Origin: Magnolia sinica
Taxonomy: Eukaryota; Streptophyta; Magnoliopsida; Magnoliales; Magnoliaceae
Assembly (NCBI RefSeq): GCF_029962835.1
Contig: NC_080588.1
Coordinates: forward strand, 40,593,001-40,657,000
Direction: 5' to 3'
DNA length: 64,000 bases
This document shows positions 12,565 through 23,051 of the stretch, in pieces. Positions within the stretch are counted from its first letter, which is position 1. Each line of letters begins with the position of its first letter. The notes below the pieces were generated by a model. The model ran no database searches. It saw only the letters and a program-made list of their open reading frames with translations, and was not told the DNA's origin. The position numbers and the translations under genes were made by a program.

Positions 12565-12855
12565 TAATAACCTAGTTTATTTCCTTTACCTCTTTATTAG
12601 TTTGGGTTTTTGATACTTACAAATGTTCTAGTAAGGTTGTCCTGCCATAAGCCTTTAATTTTTTGTGTTAGGTTATCCTTAAAACTTAGTTTGTATCAAC
12701 CTCTTGAGACTGGTGCATTTGAGGTTGCTATTTACTTGTGTTATTTTTTTATTTGTTTGTGTTATCTATCTTTGTATTCCCCGTTTATTTTTTAATGTGG
12801 CATAGTCCTATTTATCCCCCTCCCCCTCTAGGACTTTAAGCTCAGCCTTTTCAAG

Positions 12856-12867
12856 TGGTATCAGAGC
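12856..12867 (+). other. Primer binding site of B1
   Basis: TGGTATCAGAGC, the exact plant initiator-Met-type primer site, two bases downstream of the LTR end. Confidence 0.9.
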
Positions 12868-12928
12868 CTAATAGCTCCTTTTTATTATTTGGATTTATTT
12901 CCTGAGCTAACCGATCCGAGCTTATAAG

Positions 12929-14193
12929 ATGTCAAATTTTGATAGCCTCTTAATTACTAGGCCTCCACCTTTTGATGGCTCCAATTATGTCTATTGGAAA
13001 GCCAGAATGAGGATCTTTTTAAGGTCCATAGATGAGAGCGTGTGGTAAGCCATAGTGACCAAATGGATCCCCTACTCTTGAAGTAACTGGCACTGATGGA
13101 ACTAAGACTATAAAAGAATCGCCATATTTTACATGGACCACTCTTGAGAAAATGAGAGCAGTGCCAATGCAAAGGCTTTAAATACATTCACTTGCGCACT
13201 ATCACCAGATGAATTCAAAAGAATTATATCTTGTGATACTACAAAGCAAGCCTAAGACATTCTAAAAATGACACACAAGGGTACGACTATAGTTAAGAAA
13301 TCTAAACTTCAAATTCTCACTACTTGGTTTGAGGAGATATGTATGGAAACAAGTGAAACTTTCATGGACTTCTATACTAAGTTAAATGACATAGTCAACT
13401 CTATGTGGGGTCTTGGTGATACATCCCAGAAAGTAAAGTCTGTGCAAAGATATTGCGCTCATTGCCTAATAGGTTCAATTTAAAGGTGACTGCCATTCAA
13501 GAACTTCGTGATATGAATATTAAGCGGGTTGAAGAGCTTGTCAGTTCTTTACAAACTTACGAGTTAAATTTTAATGTTCCTAAAGGTAAGTCTATCGCCC
13601 TTGAGTCTTCTAAAAATATTTCTCAAGATAAAGCTAGTATTTCTGATTGTGAAAATTCTGAAGATGATATGGCACTATTAGCCAAGAAATTTTATAAAAT
13701 TTTCAAAAGTAAAAAGAGAGTAGATTTTCAAAAACCTTTTGAAAAGAGAAGGACTAGATCTAAAAATTGGAAATATATTATAGACAACCAATGCTTCAAC
13801 TGCCATGAATACGGGCATCTGGCAAACAAATGTCCCAAGAGGGACAACCCTAAGAAGAAAAGTATGTTGGCTACATGGGATGAGTCATCTTGCTCTGAAG
13901 CTTCTTTTAAGTTAGACGATTCTGAACCCGAGTATACTAATGAGGTCAAGGCTTTCATGACTCTAGCCAGAGTCACTTCTTCAGACAGTTGTAATTCAAC
14001 TTATGATGAAAATCTGAGAAGCAACCTTGAAAATGATGATGATTTACAAGATGCCTATAATACCCTATACAGGGAAAGTTGCAAGATAACTGTAAAACTA
14101 AAACTTTAGAGAGAAAAGTTTTTAAAGTTAAAATAAGATTTTGAAAACCTAGTTTTAGAAAAATTGCATTTTTTCAATTGCTTTGAAAAAGCT
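12929..14193 (+). pseudogene. gag: gag of element B1, truncated by B2
   Basis: Starts ATG at 12929 with MSNFDSLLITRPPPFDGSNY, the N-terminal block typical of copia/Sirevirus Gag (nucleocapsid precursor of the virus-like particle). A TAA replaces a codon right after SVW (about 13042), and frameshifts follow. The middle (MTHKGTTIVKKSKLQIL..., 13268 on) matches the UBN2-type gag domain. The CCHC knuckle CFNCHEYGHLANKCPK is at about 13795-13842, followed by an acidic Ser/Glu/Asp-rich stretch. A stop at 14107 and then the LTR of B2 at 14194 end it in the coiled-coil region. The rest of B1 pol is not found intact; element C at 24700 may be its remainder. Confidence 0.85.
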
Positions 14194-14277
14194 TGTAAGT
14201 GTTATGGTCTCATGCTCCTTTGGTTGTCAAATTTTGTTGTGCCAAAACCTCTATCTATGTCTTGTGTTTGTATGTTG

Positions 14278-14278
<1 letters not shown>

Positions 14279-14329
<51 letters not shown>
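14279..14329. repeat. Compound (TA)n(TG)n microsatellite
   Basis: About 13 TA units run into about 12 TG units within the B2 5' LTR. The 3' LTR has only about 10 TA units and no TG block at 23136-23155, so the array expanded or changed after insertion. Confidence 0.95.
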
Positions 14330-16135
14330 TCAAGACACGACATCACAATGCTTCAAGTCAAGTATGGTGATCAACTTCAAGAAATGCAAGGTCATGTATT
14401 TTGTCCTCTTCTGTAAGCATCAATGTTCAAAGCTACATCGATAAGAAGAGTGTTTATTCAAGACTCAAGTGCATTTCAAGACTCAAGTGCAACTCAAGAT
14501 GAAGTTTAATTTCAAGCTATAGAAGATCTCAAGATCAAGCTACATCAAGTAGAGATCTCAAGCTTCATAAGGTTCAAAGGTCAACCTTCATCTGAAAGAA
14601 TGAAGTTTCAATGTTTATACGTCATGTCCCAAGTATGAATGACCTTAGATTGACCTTAGGGTAGGTCATTTTGTATACATAATTCAAACTGAATCTTTTT
14701 ATATGAATTTAGTCTATTTTAAGACTATTCCTGGACCTTGTTCGACTAGTCCTAGCACTGGTTCAACCAGTCCAAGAAATTCCACAACCAGTCCTAAGTT
14801 GTTGTAATTTTTCTGAATTTTTTGGTTATTCTACGACCAGTCCTAGAGACTGTTCGACCACTCGTAAGAATGGTCACGACTCATCCTTCAACCAGTCATA
14901 GATCTACGACTCGAACTACAGCAACCAATCCTAGTTTCATACGAACAGTCCTGGGTTAGATACGACTGGTCGTATGTGGTCTACGACCAGTCGTGGAAAT
15001 CCTAAGACTAGTCATAGAACGGTTTTTTAAGATCGCGTTCAAAAATTCAAAATGTCGTTAATTTTACGACCAGTCGAAGGGTTCCCAAGACCAATCGTAG
15101 ACGAGATTTTTACATCTATAAATTGAATAAGAATTTCAGAGTTTCATAACTCAATTCAAGAAAATTCAGGGCTCCACTCTGAGATAAGTTTGTGTTCATT
15201 TTAAGCTACATTGTGCATATTTAATATTCTCTTTTGTTAGATTTTCTTATTTGATTTTGTTCCTATATTCCAATCTTATTTGAAAAGAGGAATTGTTGTA
15301 TTCCGTCTTCTTGGAATCAAAATCAAATAGAGCTACGCCCAATTTGGTTTAATTTAAAATCAATTAGAACCTAGAACCATTTTAAAGTGAGTATTGGACA
15401 TTGAACTTTTATATTCAAACTTCTACTCCGATTGGTTCTACTGGGCTGCTACAGAAGGAGAAATTCAAGTATTTTACATTTGTGTAAATCTTCTATTCTT
15501 TTTTATTTTCTTTTGAGATTCACCAGAAAAATCGCATTGTGTTGGTTATCTAAGGAGAGCTAGAAAACTCAGAAAGTGGGTTTTTGGATTATGTAAGCCT
15601 AAGTTAAAAAGACACAATTGTGCAGGTTTAGGTGAACCTGTGAAACCTATTTTGATAGTAAACGCTAATATCCCCTGTGTGAGGATATTAGGAGTGGAGT
15701 AGCTGTGTGGCTGTTGTTGAACAGTTGGTGTACACACAGGTGAACCACTATAATTCTTTGTGTCTTGTAGTTTGAATGTTCATTTAATTTCTATATCTTT
15801 TATCATTCAGATTTGTGGGATGTATGTGTGGATGTGAATGCTGTAATATTTACATTTCAAGCATTGTGGGAATGTTGTAATAGTTTAGAATTTATTTCTT
15901 GTTATTTTCTTTATTTCTTTTCAGTTTGAGTTTTTGATATTCAATTTGTTCTAGTAAGGTTGTCTTGCCATAAACCCTTGGTTTTTATGGTGCAAGGTTG
16001 TCCTTAGAACAACATTGGTATCAATCTCTTTATTTGAGTTTGCTTTACATTTCCATATTGTGATTTGTTTAAAGTGCTATCATTCCTTTATTTAAATTCC
16101 ACTGTTAAAATTTTTATTTGGCATAGTCCTATTCA

Positions 16136-16151
16136 CCCCCCCCCCCCCCCC
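16136..16151. repeat. C16 homopolymer near LTR end
   Basis: Sixteen C residues lie where the other LTRs of this family have five to seven, in the conserved 'cctattcacccccctctagga' block next to the primer site. The length may be real slippage or a sequencing or assembly artefact. Confidence 0.9.
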
Positions 16152-16180
16152 TCTAGGACATATAACTAGGCCATTTCTAG

Positions 16181-16192
16181 TGGTATCAAAGC
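16181..16192 (+). other. Primer binding site of B2
   Basis: TGGTATCAAAGC, one transition from the consensus TGGTATCAGAGC, immediately inside the 5' LTR. Confidence 0.85.
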
Positions 16193-16262
16193 CTAATAGC
16201 TTGTATTTAATTCTTTATTCTTGGATTTATTTCCTGAGCTAACGATCTGAGTTATATATAAG

Positions 16263-17868
16263 ATATCAAATTTTGATAGCCTTTCTGTCACTAGGCCCCA
16301 CCATTTGATGGCTCCAACTATGCCTATTGGAAAGCCAGGATGAGAAGTTTCCTCAAATCAATGGATGAGAGTGTGTGGCAAGCTATAGTGACTAAATGGA
16401 TCCCACCACCACTGAAGTGACTGGTATCGATGGTTCAAAATCAATGAGAGTAACACCGTATTTCTCATAGACCACTCTTCAGAAAAATGAGAGTACTGCC
16501 AATGCAAAAGCACTAAATGCAATCACTTGCATACTATCACTGGATGAGTTCAAAAGAATTATATCATGTGATACTGCAAAGCAAGCTTGGGATATTTTAG
16601 AAATGACATATGAGGGTACATCAATTGTCAAGAAATCTAAAGTCCAACTCCTCACAACCAAATTTGAGGAAATTCATATAGAAGAAAATGAAATGTTTAC
16701 GGACTTTTATACAAGATTGAATGACATTGTAAACTCTATGTGGGGTCTTGGTGATAAAATCCTAGAAAGTAAAGTGTGTGCAAAGATACTACGCTCACTT
16801 CCTGAACGGTTCAACTCTAAAGTAACCGCGATCCAGGAACTTCATGATATGGACAATATGAGGGTAGAAGAACTAGTTGGTTCTTTACAAACCTATTAGT
16901 TAAATTTTAAAGCTCCTAAAGGTAAATCTATCGCTCTTAAATCTTCTAAATGTATTTCTCAAGAAAACTCTGATTTAGAAAATTTTGAAGACGATATGGC
17001 TCTTTTAGCGAAAAAGTTTTACAAGATTTTTAAAAGTAAGAAGAGGGTTGATTTTCAAAAATCAAATGATAAGAAAAGATTTAAACTTAAATCTAAAACT
17101 TGGAAATCTTTGAAAGATAGTCAATGTTACAACTGCCAAGAATAGGGGCATTTAGCAAACAAATGTCCTAAAAAGGACAAATCTAAAAAGAAAGGAATGT
17201 TGGCTACTTAGGATGAATCTTCTGGCACTGAAGCCTCTTCTGAATCAGAAGATTCTGAATCTGAGTCGGGCAATGAAGTTAAAGCCCTTATGACTTTAGC
17301 CAAGTTCACCTTTTCAGATCATGATGACTCAACTAGTAAAGAAAATATGAATAGTGATCATGAAAATGAAGAAGATCTACAAGATGCTTACAATGCCCTA
17401 TACAAGGAAAGTTGTAAAATTGCCGTAAAACTGAAACTTCAAAAAGAAAAGTTTTTAAAACTCAAAGAAAATTTTGATTCACTTGTTTTAGAAAAATCTC
17501 ATATTTCAGATTATTTTGAAAAGACTAAATGCGATTTAGAATTCAAAACCTCCCTGATTGAAAAACTTAAATCTAAAAATGATAAACTTAAGCTTGAAAA
17601 CTCTTCACTTTTGAGTTTAAAGGATACATGGAGGTATACCCAAGGAGATGCAAAGTTTGAAAAACTTTTATCTGGATCTAGGAAATGTGGCGACAGATCC
17701 GAGTTCGGCTATGATAAGAATATACCTTCTAAACAGAAGAATACCCCTCCTAAGTTTGTAAGAGGAGAAACCTTTAACTCAAAAGGGAAAAGTACTTATC
17801 AAAGTTTTTCTAAAAAGGCTAAAACTTTTCAAAAACCTAAAACCAATTATATTAACTATAAAACTTAA
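16263..17868 (+). pseudogene. gag: gag of element B2, broken
   Basis: The start is lost: the position of ATG in B1 and D reads ATA (16263-16265). The rest follows D closely: the UBN2-like domain (16603-16899, ending LVGSLQTY then a stop), then a CCHC knuckle CYNCQE(stop)GHLANKCPK near 17128-17175 with a stop inside it. A second stop follows in MLAT(stop)DES. The last open piece, 17290-17868, encodes a heptad-rich segment (LKLQKEKFLKLKENFDSLVLEKSH...) and a basic Lys/Ser/Asn-rich tail. Long coiled-coil Gag is a Sirevirus trait, and some Sirevirus Gags are known to bind dynein light chain 8; whether this one does is not visible here. Confidence 0.85.
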
Positions 17869-20800
17869 AACCAAAACCCTTTAGCTGAAAGAATAGTTGA
17901 TTTGCTTAAGGAGCTTTTAAAATCTAAATCAGTAGGTCATCTTTTCAACAACAGATAGAAAAAGACCAACTATACTCCTAAACCCAAAACAGTTATGAAA
18001 TGGATTCCTAAGGTTACCTGCTTGGTTGCCCACACTGCATTCAAAGCGACAAGGCTTTATTCACCGACCTTAAAGATATGACTGATGGGTCAGTCACATT
18101 TGGTGATGGTAGCAACTGCAAGATTATTGGCCAAGGTACGGTTTAACTCTATAACCTTTCCTTATTCAAGAATGTTTTATTTGTTTAGGGGTTAAAACAC
18201 AACTTGTTAAGTATATCTCAAATATGTGATAAAAATCACAGCGGAACTTTTCTAATCAAGGTTGTGAAATTTTAAACAAAAAGGGTTCTGTAATATTAAC
18301 TGGTCGCAGGACTTCTGAAAAACTGCTATATTGTAAGTGATGGTACCTCATCTAATCAATCGTGCTACATTGTCCATACCGATGAAACAGAATTATGGCA
18401 TAAACGCCTTGGACATGTACACTACCGTAATTTATATAGATTGAGTAAGAGAGAACTAATAAGAGGTCTACCTAAATTACAAAAAGTAGACCAAATTTGT
18501 GGTGATGCCAGTATGGCAAGCAAACAGGAGCTCTCACAAAAAGGTGAACTCTAATACCACATCAAGACCACTCAAGCTTCTCCATATGGACCTTATAGGA
18601 CCTACCAGGACGGAGAGTCGAGGTAGCAAAAAATACATACTGGAATCGTGGATGATTTTACTAGATTCACTTGGGTAGCCTTTTTAAGGGATAAATCAGA
18701 AACCCTTAATGAAGTAAAAAGGATTCTCAAATGGATCCAAACTGAAAAAAGTTCTCAAGTTTGTAAGATCCGTAGTGATCATGGATCTGAGTTCGAGAAT
18801 AGCAGTTATGAGAAATTCTGTAGCGATCAGGGAATATCGCATAAATTCTTTGTGCCCAAAACACTGCAATAAAATAGAATTGTAGAGAGAAAAAATAGAG
18901 TGCTTCAAGAAATGGGAAATGTAATGTTGAATAGCATGAAGCTCCCTAGAAATCTTTGGGCTAAAGCCATAAATACTACGTGCTATATTATCAACTGAGT
19001 TTATACATGTAAATCTAATAATAAAATTGCTTATGAACTTTGGTTTGATAAGAAGCCTACTATCAAATACTTTTGAGTTTTTGGCAGCAAGTGCTATATT
19101 TTACGTGCCCAAGAAAATCTAGGAAAGTTTGACACAAAAAATGATGATGGGATCTTTTTAGGATATTCTTTAAATAGTCGTGCATATCATGTTCTGAACA
19201 ATAGGACTTGTGTAATTCAAGAGTCCATTAATGGGGTCATTAATGATCACTTGAATACAACTGTACCTAGTTCAGATAATGATAAAGTTCTTTTGATTGA
19301 CAAACCAGATACTTCATCAAGTCAAAATAATTCTGAATTAAGGACTGTCAAAGATCATCCAACCACTCAAATTCTTGGAAATCCTCTCACTGGTGTGCGC
19401 ACTCATAGACAATTAGAAGACATATGTAACTACGTGTGTTTTACATCCCAGATTGAACCAAAAAACGTAAAAGAAGCTCTTTCTGACGAAAACTAGATAG
19501 TAGCTATGTAGGAAGAACTTAATCAGTTTGTTCGAAATAATGTCTGGTAACTTGTTCCTATATCTATAGATAAACATATTATTGGAACAAAGTGGATTTT
19601 TAAAAATAAGTCTGATGAACTTGGTAATATTATTCAAAACAAGGCAAGACTGGTTGTACAAGGGTACACTCAAATAGAAGGAATTGATTACGATGAAACC
19701 TTTGCCCCAGATGCTCGCCTTGAATCAATCCAAATTTTTATATCCATTGTATGCTTTAGAAAGTTTAAAATTTATCAAATGGATGTAAAGAGTGCCTTTT
19801 TGAATGGCGATTTACATGAAGAAGTATATGTTGAACAACCTACAAGGTTTGAAGACCCTAAGTATACTGATCATGTATACCATCTTTAAAAAGCTCTATA
19901 TGGTCTAAAACAAGCTCCCAGGGCATGGTACGAAAAATTGACTAAGTTTTTACTAAGTCATAATTTTCAAATGGGTAATGTCGATAAGACGCTCTTTGTT
20001 AAGAAACATAACGATGATATTTTAATGGTTCAGATCTATGATATTATTTATGGATCAATATGTACTAATATAACTGTTGAGTATGTAGATTTAATGAAAT
20101 CTAAGTTCGAAATGAGCATGGTTGGGGAATTAAATTATTTCCTAGGGTTGTAAGTAAAATAACAACCTGATGGTATTTTTATTTCTCAAACCAAGTATGC
20201 CTTGAACTTGATTAAAAAGTTTGGATTTGAGAATGGTAAGAATATTGATACTTCTATGATTACAACTCTAAGACTCTCAAAGGACTCTATAAGTAAAGAT
20301 GTGGATCCTAAATTGTATAGAAGTATGATTAGTAGTTTACTTTATTTAACTGCTAGTAGACTTGATATTGCTTTAAGTGTTGGTATTTGCGCTAGATATC
20401 AGTCTAACCCTAAAGAGTCACATCTAACTGCGATTAAGCGAATTATTCGATATGTCACAAGTTCTGTAAATTTGGCTCTTTACTATCCATATGATACTAG
20501 TGTTCAGTTGGCTGGGTACACTGATGCTGATTGGGCTGGGAATATCGATGATAGGAAATCAACCAGTGGTGGTTGTTTTTATATTGGAAATTGTTTAGTT
20601 TCTTGGTTTAGCAAGAAGCAAAGTTCTATATCACTCTCAACTGCTGAGGCTAAATACATTGCAGCTGAAAATGTATGTACTCATCTTGTTTGGATGAAAC
20701 GTATATTAAGCGATTACGGAATAGCACAAGATTCTATGGTCTTATATTGTGATAGTTCCAGTGCTATAAATATTTCTAAAAATCCAATCCAACATTCACG

Positions 20801-20975
20801 TACCAAGCACATTGACATTAGGTATCATTACATTCATGAAATAGTGGAAGAAAGGTTAATATCCGTGGAATACATTCCGACTGAGACTCATCTTGCTGAC
20901 ATCTTCACTAAACCGCTCGACAAAAACAGGTTTAGTAAATTGAAATTTGATCTTGGTATGTGCAATTTAAATTGA
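17869..20975 (+). pseudogene. pol: pol of element B2 (PR-IN-RT-RH), broken
   Basis: Protease: the stretch that in D holds WYLDSGCSRYMTSD is missing near 18046-18056, where about 60 bp are deleted, so the catalytic Asp is gone. Integrase: zinc-finger end ETELWHKRLGHVHYRNLY (18388 on), DDE core with VDDFTRFTWV (18648), SDHGSEFEN and ERKNRVLQE, interrupted by stops at 18870, 18996 and 19074. RT: about 19480-20160; the active-site YVDD is reduced to Y-D because six bases are lost near 20038. RNase H: 20202-20975 is a clean 257-codon frame with YTDADWAGN, STAEAKY, DSSSAINISKN and the end LADIFTKPLDKNRF...CNLN. The stop at 20973-20975 is the natural pol end, shared with D. Confidence 0.9.
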
Positions 20976-21412
20976 ATATTCTTGCATACTTGTATCATAG
21001 TGTATTTATATTTGATAATTTAATGGTTTAAATTTCAACTTTTTATGAAAATTACATTTTTCAGTCGGTACACGACCGATCTTGGTACGACCGGTCGAGC
21101 ACATCCACGACCCGTCGTGGAACTCGGTGGTGCTTTTAAAATTGGGGAAAATTTTCATCTTCTTCATTTCCACTTCACTCTCCAACGAGCCGATGCCCGA
21201 CCAGTCGAACCCGCCTTCATTGTTCTTCAAGGTTAGTGGTTGTTTTGCATTTTTCTTGTAGATTCTTGTTAATAGTACTTCATTTTCACTCTTAGAGTAA
21301 TCTATTTGATCTTTCATTGCAAGTTTGGGGTTTTCTATTGTAAAATCTGATCTATCAAAACCCCACTTCAAATCTTTTGAATCTATTTGTTTTCTTGAAT
21401 CTTGTATTGCAA
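20976..21412 (+). promoter_or_regulatory. pol-ORF3 spacer of B2 with inverted-repeat block
   Basis: Holds a perfect palindrome CGACCGGTCG (21088-21097), the inverted repeat CCACGACCCGTCGTGG (21105-21120) and CGACCAGTCG (21199-21208). TTTTAAAAT and a pyrimidine-rich run (catcttcttcatttcc) follow at 21134-21172, then GGTTAGTGG, which resembles a splice donor, at 21231. The same order occurs in C and D. It could be an internal promoter or leader for ORF3; this is inference from layout. Confidence 0.5.
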
Positions 21413-22550
21413 ATGGATGTTAGAGGGAAAAAAAAAACTTCTCGTGGTCTATCATCCTCTAGATCAACTCCTATCACTCGGTGCCATCTTCGATCACCCG
21501 AAGATGATCCTTCATCTGTGTGGGATTTGCATATGCGTAATGTCATCGTTGAACGTCCAGTTGATCTTAACCATATTGCTCATTTTGGTCTCCTGTCTCT
21601 ACTCCAATCTGTAGGTTGGGATAACATCTTACATTGGGGTGGGCCTGCATACCAATCTATTGCTCAATCCATATTTGCATGCATTTTTGACTTTTCAAGT
21701 GAGAATTTAACATTTAAAATTGATACTAGAGAAGGTCCATTTGATGTTGATCGTCATCTGATTGCTGACCTCATGGAAATACCTGTTAATGATGAGGGTA
21801 TTCTCATTCATACTTTAGCTGAAAAACCCTCAAAATAAAAAAAAAACATATGCTCACTAGAGATTTGTGTAATATGGTAGTGCAATGGACTCATAAAGGG
21901 AATGCGCTCCCCTCAAAGTATTTGTTACCCAGATACAAGGTTCTTCACAGAATCTTTATTTCAAATCTGTATCCGCGTTCTAGTAACAAAACCAAACTAA
22001 CTTCTTTATGGTTCGTGTTTTGCATTCTGTCATCACCAGTGTTAACATTTGTCTGCATTCTTTAATTTGTCATTCCATCATTCAGTTTCATCTTCATCTA
22101 GGTCATAGTGATATTCCTTTTGCCTATCTTATGACTGTTTTAGCCACTCACATGCTCATGGCTATGCCTGTTGGAGAGGCCCCTATCCATCATCTTATTT
22201 TTAACAATTCAAATACTAACAATATAAAATTGGGATTGGCTCCTGGCCAAGTGGATGTTGGTGGTGGTGCTGCTGAAGCAAGGAATGAAGAAGAAGCTGG
22301 CAATCTTTCTCCTGACGATGTTAATATGGATGATATTTTTGATGAAATTGAATCAGACTCTGGAAATGATCTAGACTATCAGCCTTCTGGCTTTGATGAA
22401 AGGTTGCACTCTCTTGAGGAACAGGTGGCCGAAATACATGTAACCTAAGCATCTCAGTTTACTTATATGTGCAAGTATATGCGGCGCGTTACTAAGGGTT
22501 TACAGAAAATTGATCCATCTATTCCTACTCCTTCTTCAGGATCTGACTAA
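21413..22550 (+). pseudogene. ORF3 of element B2, broken
   Basis: ATG at 21413 (MDVRGKKKTSRGLSSSRS) matches the starts in C and D. Residues 40-140 contain RNVIVERPVDLNHIAHFG, SVGWDNILHWGGPAYQSIAQ and the FDVDRHLIADLMEIPVNDEG block. A stop at 21836-21838 (CCCTCAAAATAA, where D has Ser-Glu) and a frameshift near 22008 break it. The second half has HPGHSDIP-like sequence, the acidic DDVNMDDIFDEIESDSGNDLDY block and a Leu/Glu heptad end, finishing SSGSD at the shared stop 22548-22550. Function unknown; conserved placement after pol suggests an accessory protein. Confidence 0.75.
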
Positions 22551-22738
22551 AAGTTTCTATCTGTTGGTCCGTAATAACTTTAATACTATTTTGCTCTCTC
22601 TCAGTTTGTAAGATTGATTTTACTTGTATTTGGATTTGACTGGTTTATGATTTATGGTATGTGCACCTTATTTCATATCTTGCCTACTTTACTCTCCTGA
22701 TTCTTCTTCTTTTCCATTTGTTCTTCCTTTGTCATTTT

Positions 22739-23051
22739 GTGACAAAAAGGAGGAGAAGGCTTTTGGAAGCTTGGAGAAGTTTTGGTTTGATTACTTATGG
22801 ATATGAAAGTGATATAAATATGAGTAGCATTATATTTTTCTTAATATCAATGTGTGCAGCTACTCAGGGGGAGTAAGTATAGATGAATGTTGTGTGCTAG
22901 TTTATGACAACTAGTGCATGATTCATTAACCAGGCTGTAACTGGTTCTCTTATTTAACCGGTGCATGATTCATTATTACGCATGTTGTGATTCTCTTGTT
23001 TTATTGGATTATTGGAGTGTGTTTGGTCACAAATTTGATAAAGGGGGAGAT
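22739..23051 (+). other. Multiple polypurine tracts of B2
   Basis: Three purine tracts precede the 3' LTR: GTGACAAAAAGGAGGAGAAGG at 22739 on, CTCAGGGGGAGTAAG at 22863-22877, and GATAAAGGGGGAGAT at 23037-23051 abutting the LTR. The last is the expected plus-strand primer. The same trio with similar spacing is in element D. Confidence 0.8.

Larger units (their letters stand above)
11032..12853 (+). repeat. 5' LTR of Sirevirus-like element B1 (1,822 bp)
   Basis: Starts TGTAAATGCTATAATG inside the gypsy integrase and ends CTTTTCA, followed by AG and the primer site. It shares the start 'gttgt(c/t)aaa.tttgtggtgcc', the inverted-repeat array, the TATA box and the end 'ggcatagtccta.t...cccctctagga' with the LTRs of B2, D and E. 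The inverted-repeat array lies at about 11505-11850, for example CTCGACCAGTCGAG at 11726-11739. A 32-bp direct repeat sits at 12501-12564. Confidence 0.9.
14194..16178 (+). repeat. 5' LTR of element B2 (1,985 bp)
   Basis: Begins TGTAAGTGTTATGG and ends about 16178, where the usual terminal CA is CT, just before the primer site. The inverted-repeat array of the CGACCAGTCG type spans about 14740-15100 and stops about 20 bp before TATAAATT (15117). The array is eroded: many units read CGACCAGTCCTAG with one arm changed. Confidence 0.9.

Noticed and set aside
13728..13976. Reverse-strand ORF over B1 gag
   Set aside because: It is an antisense shadow of the CCHC and acidic part of gag; a similar shadow appears over D gag at 56403-56585.
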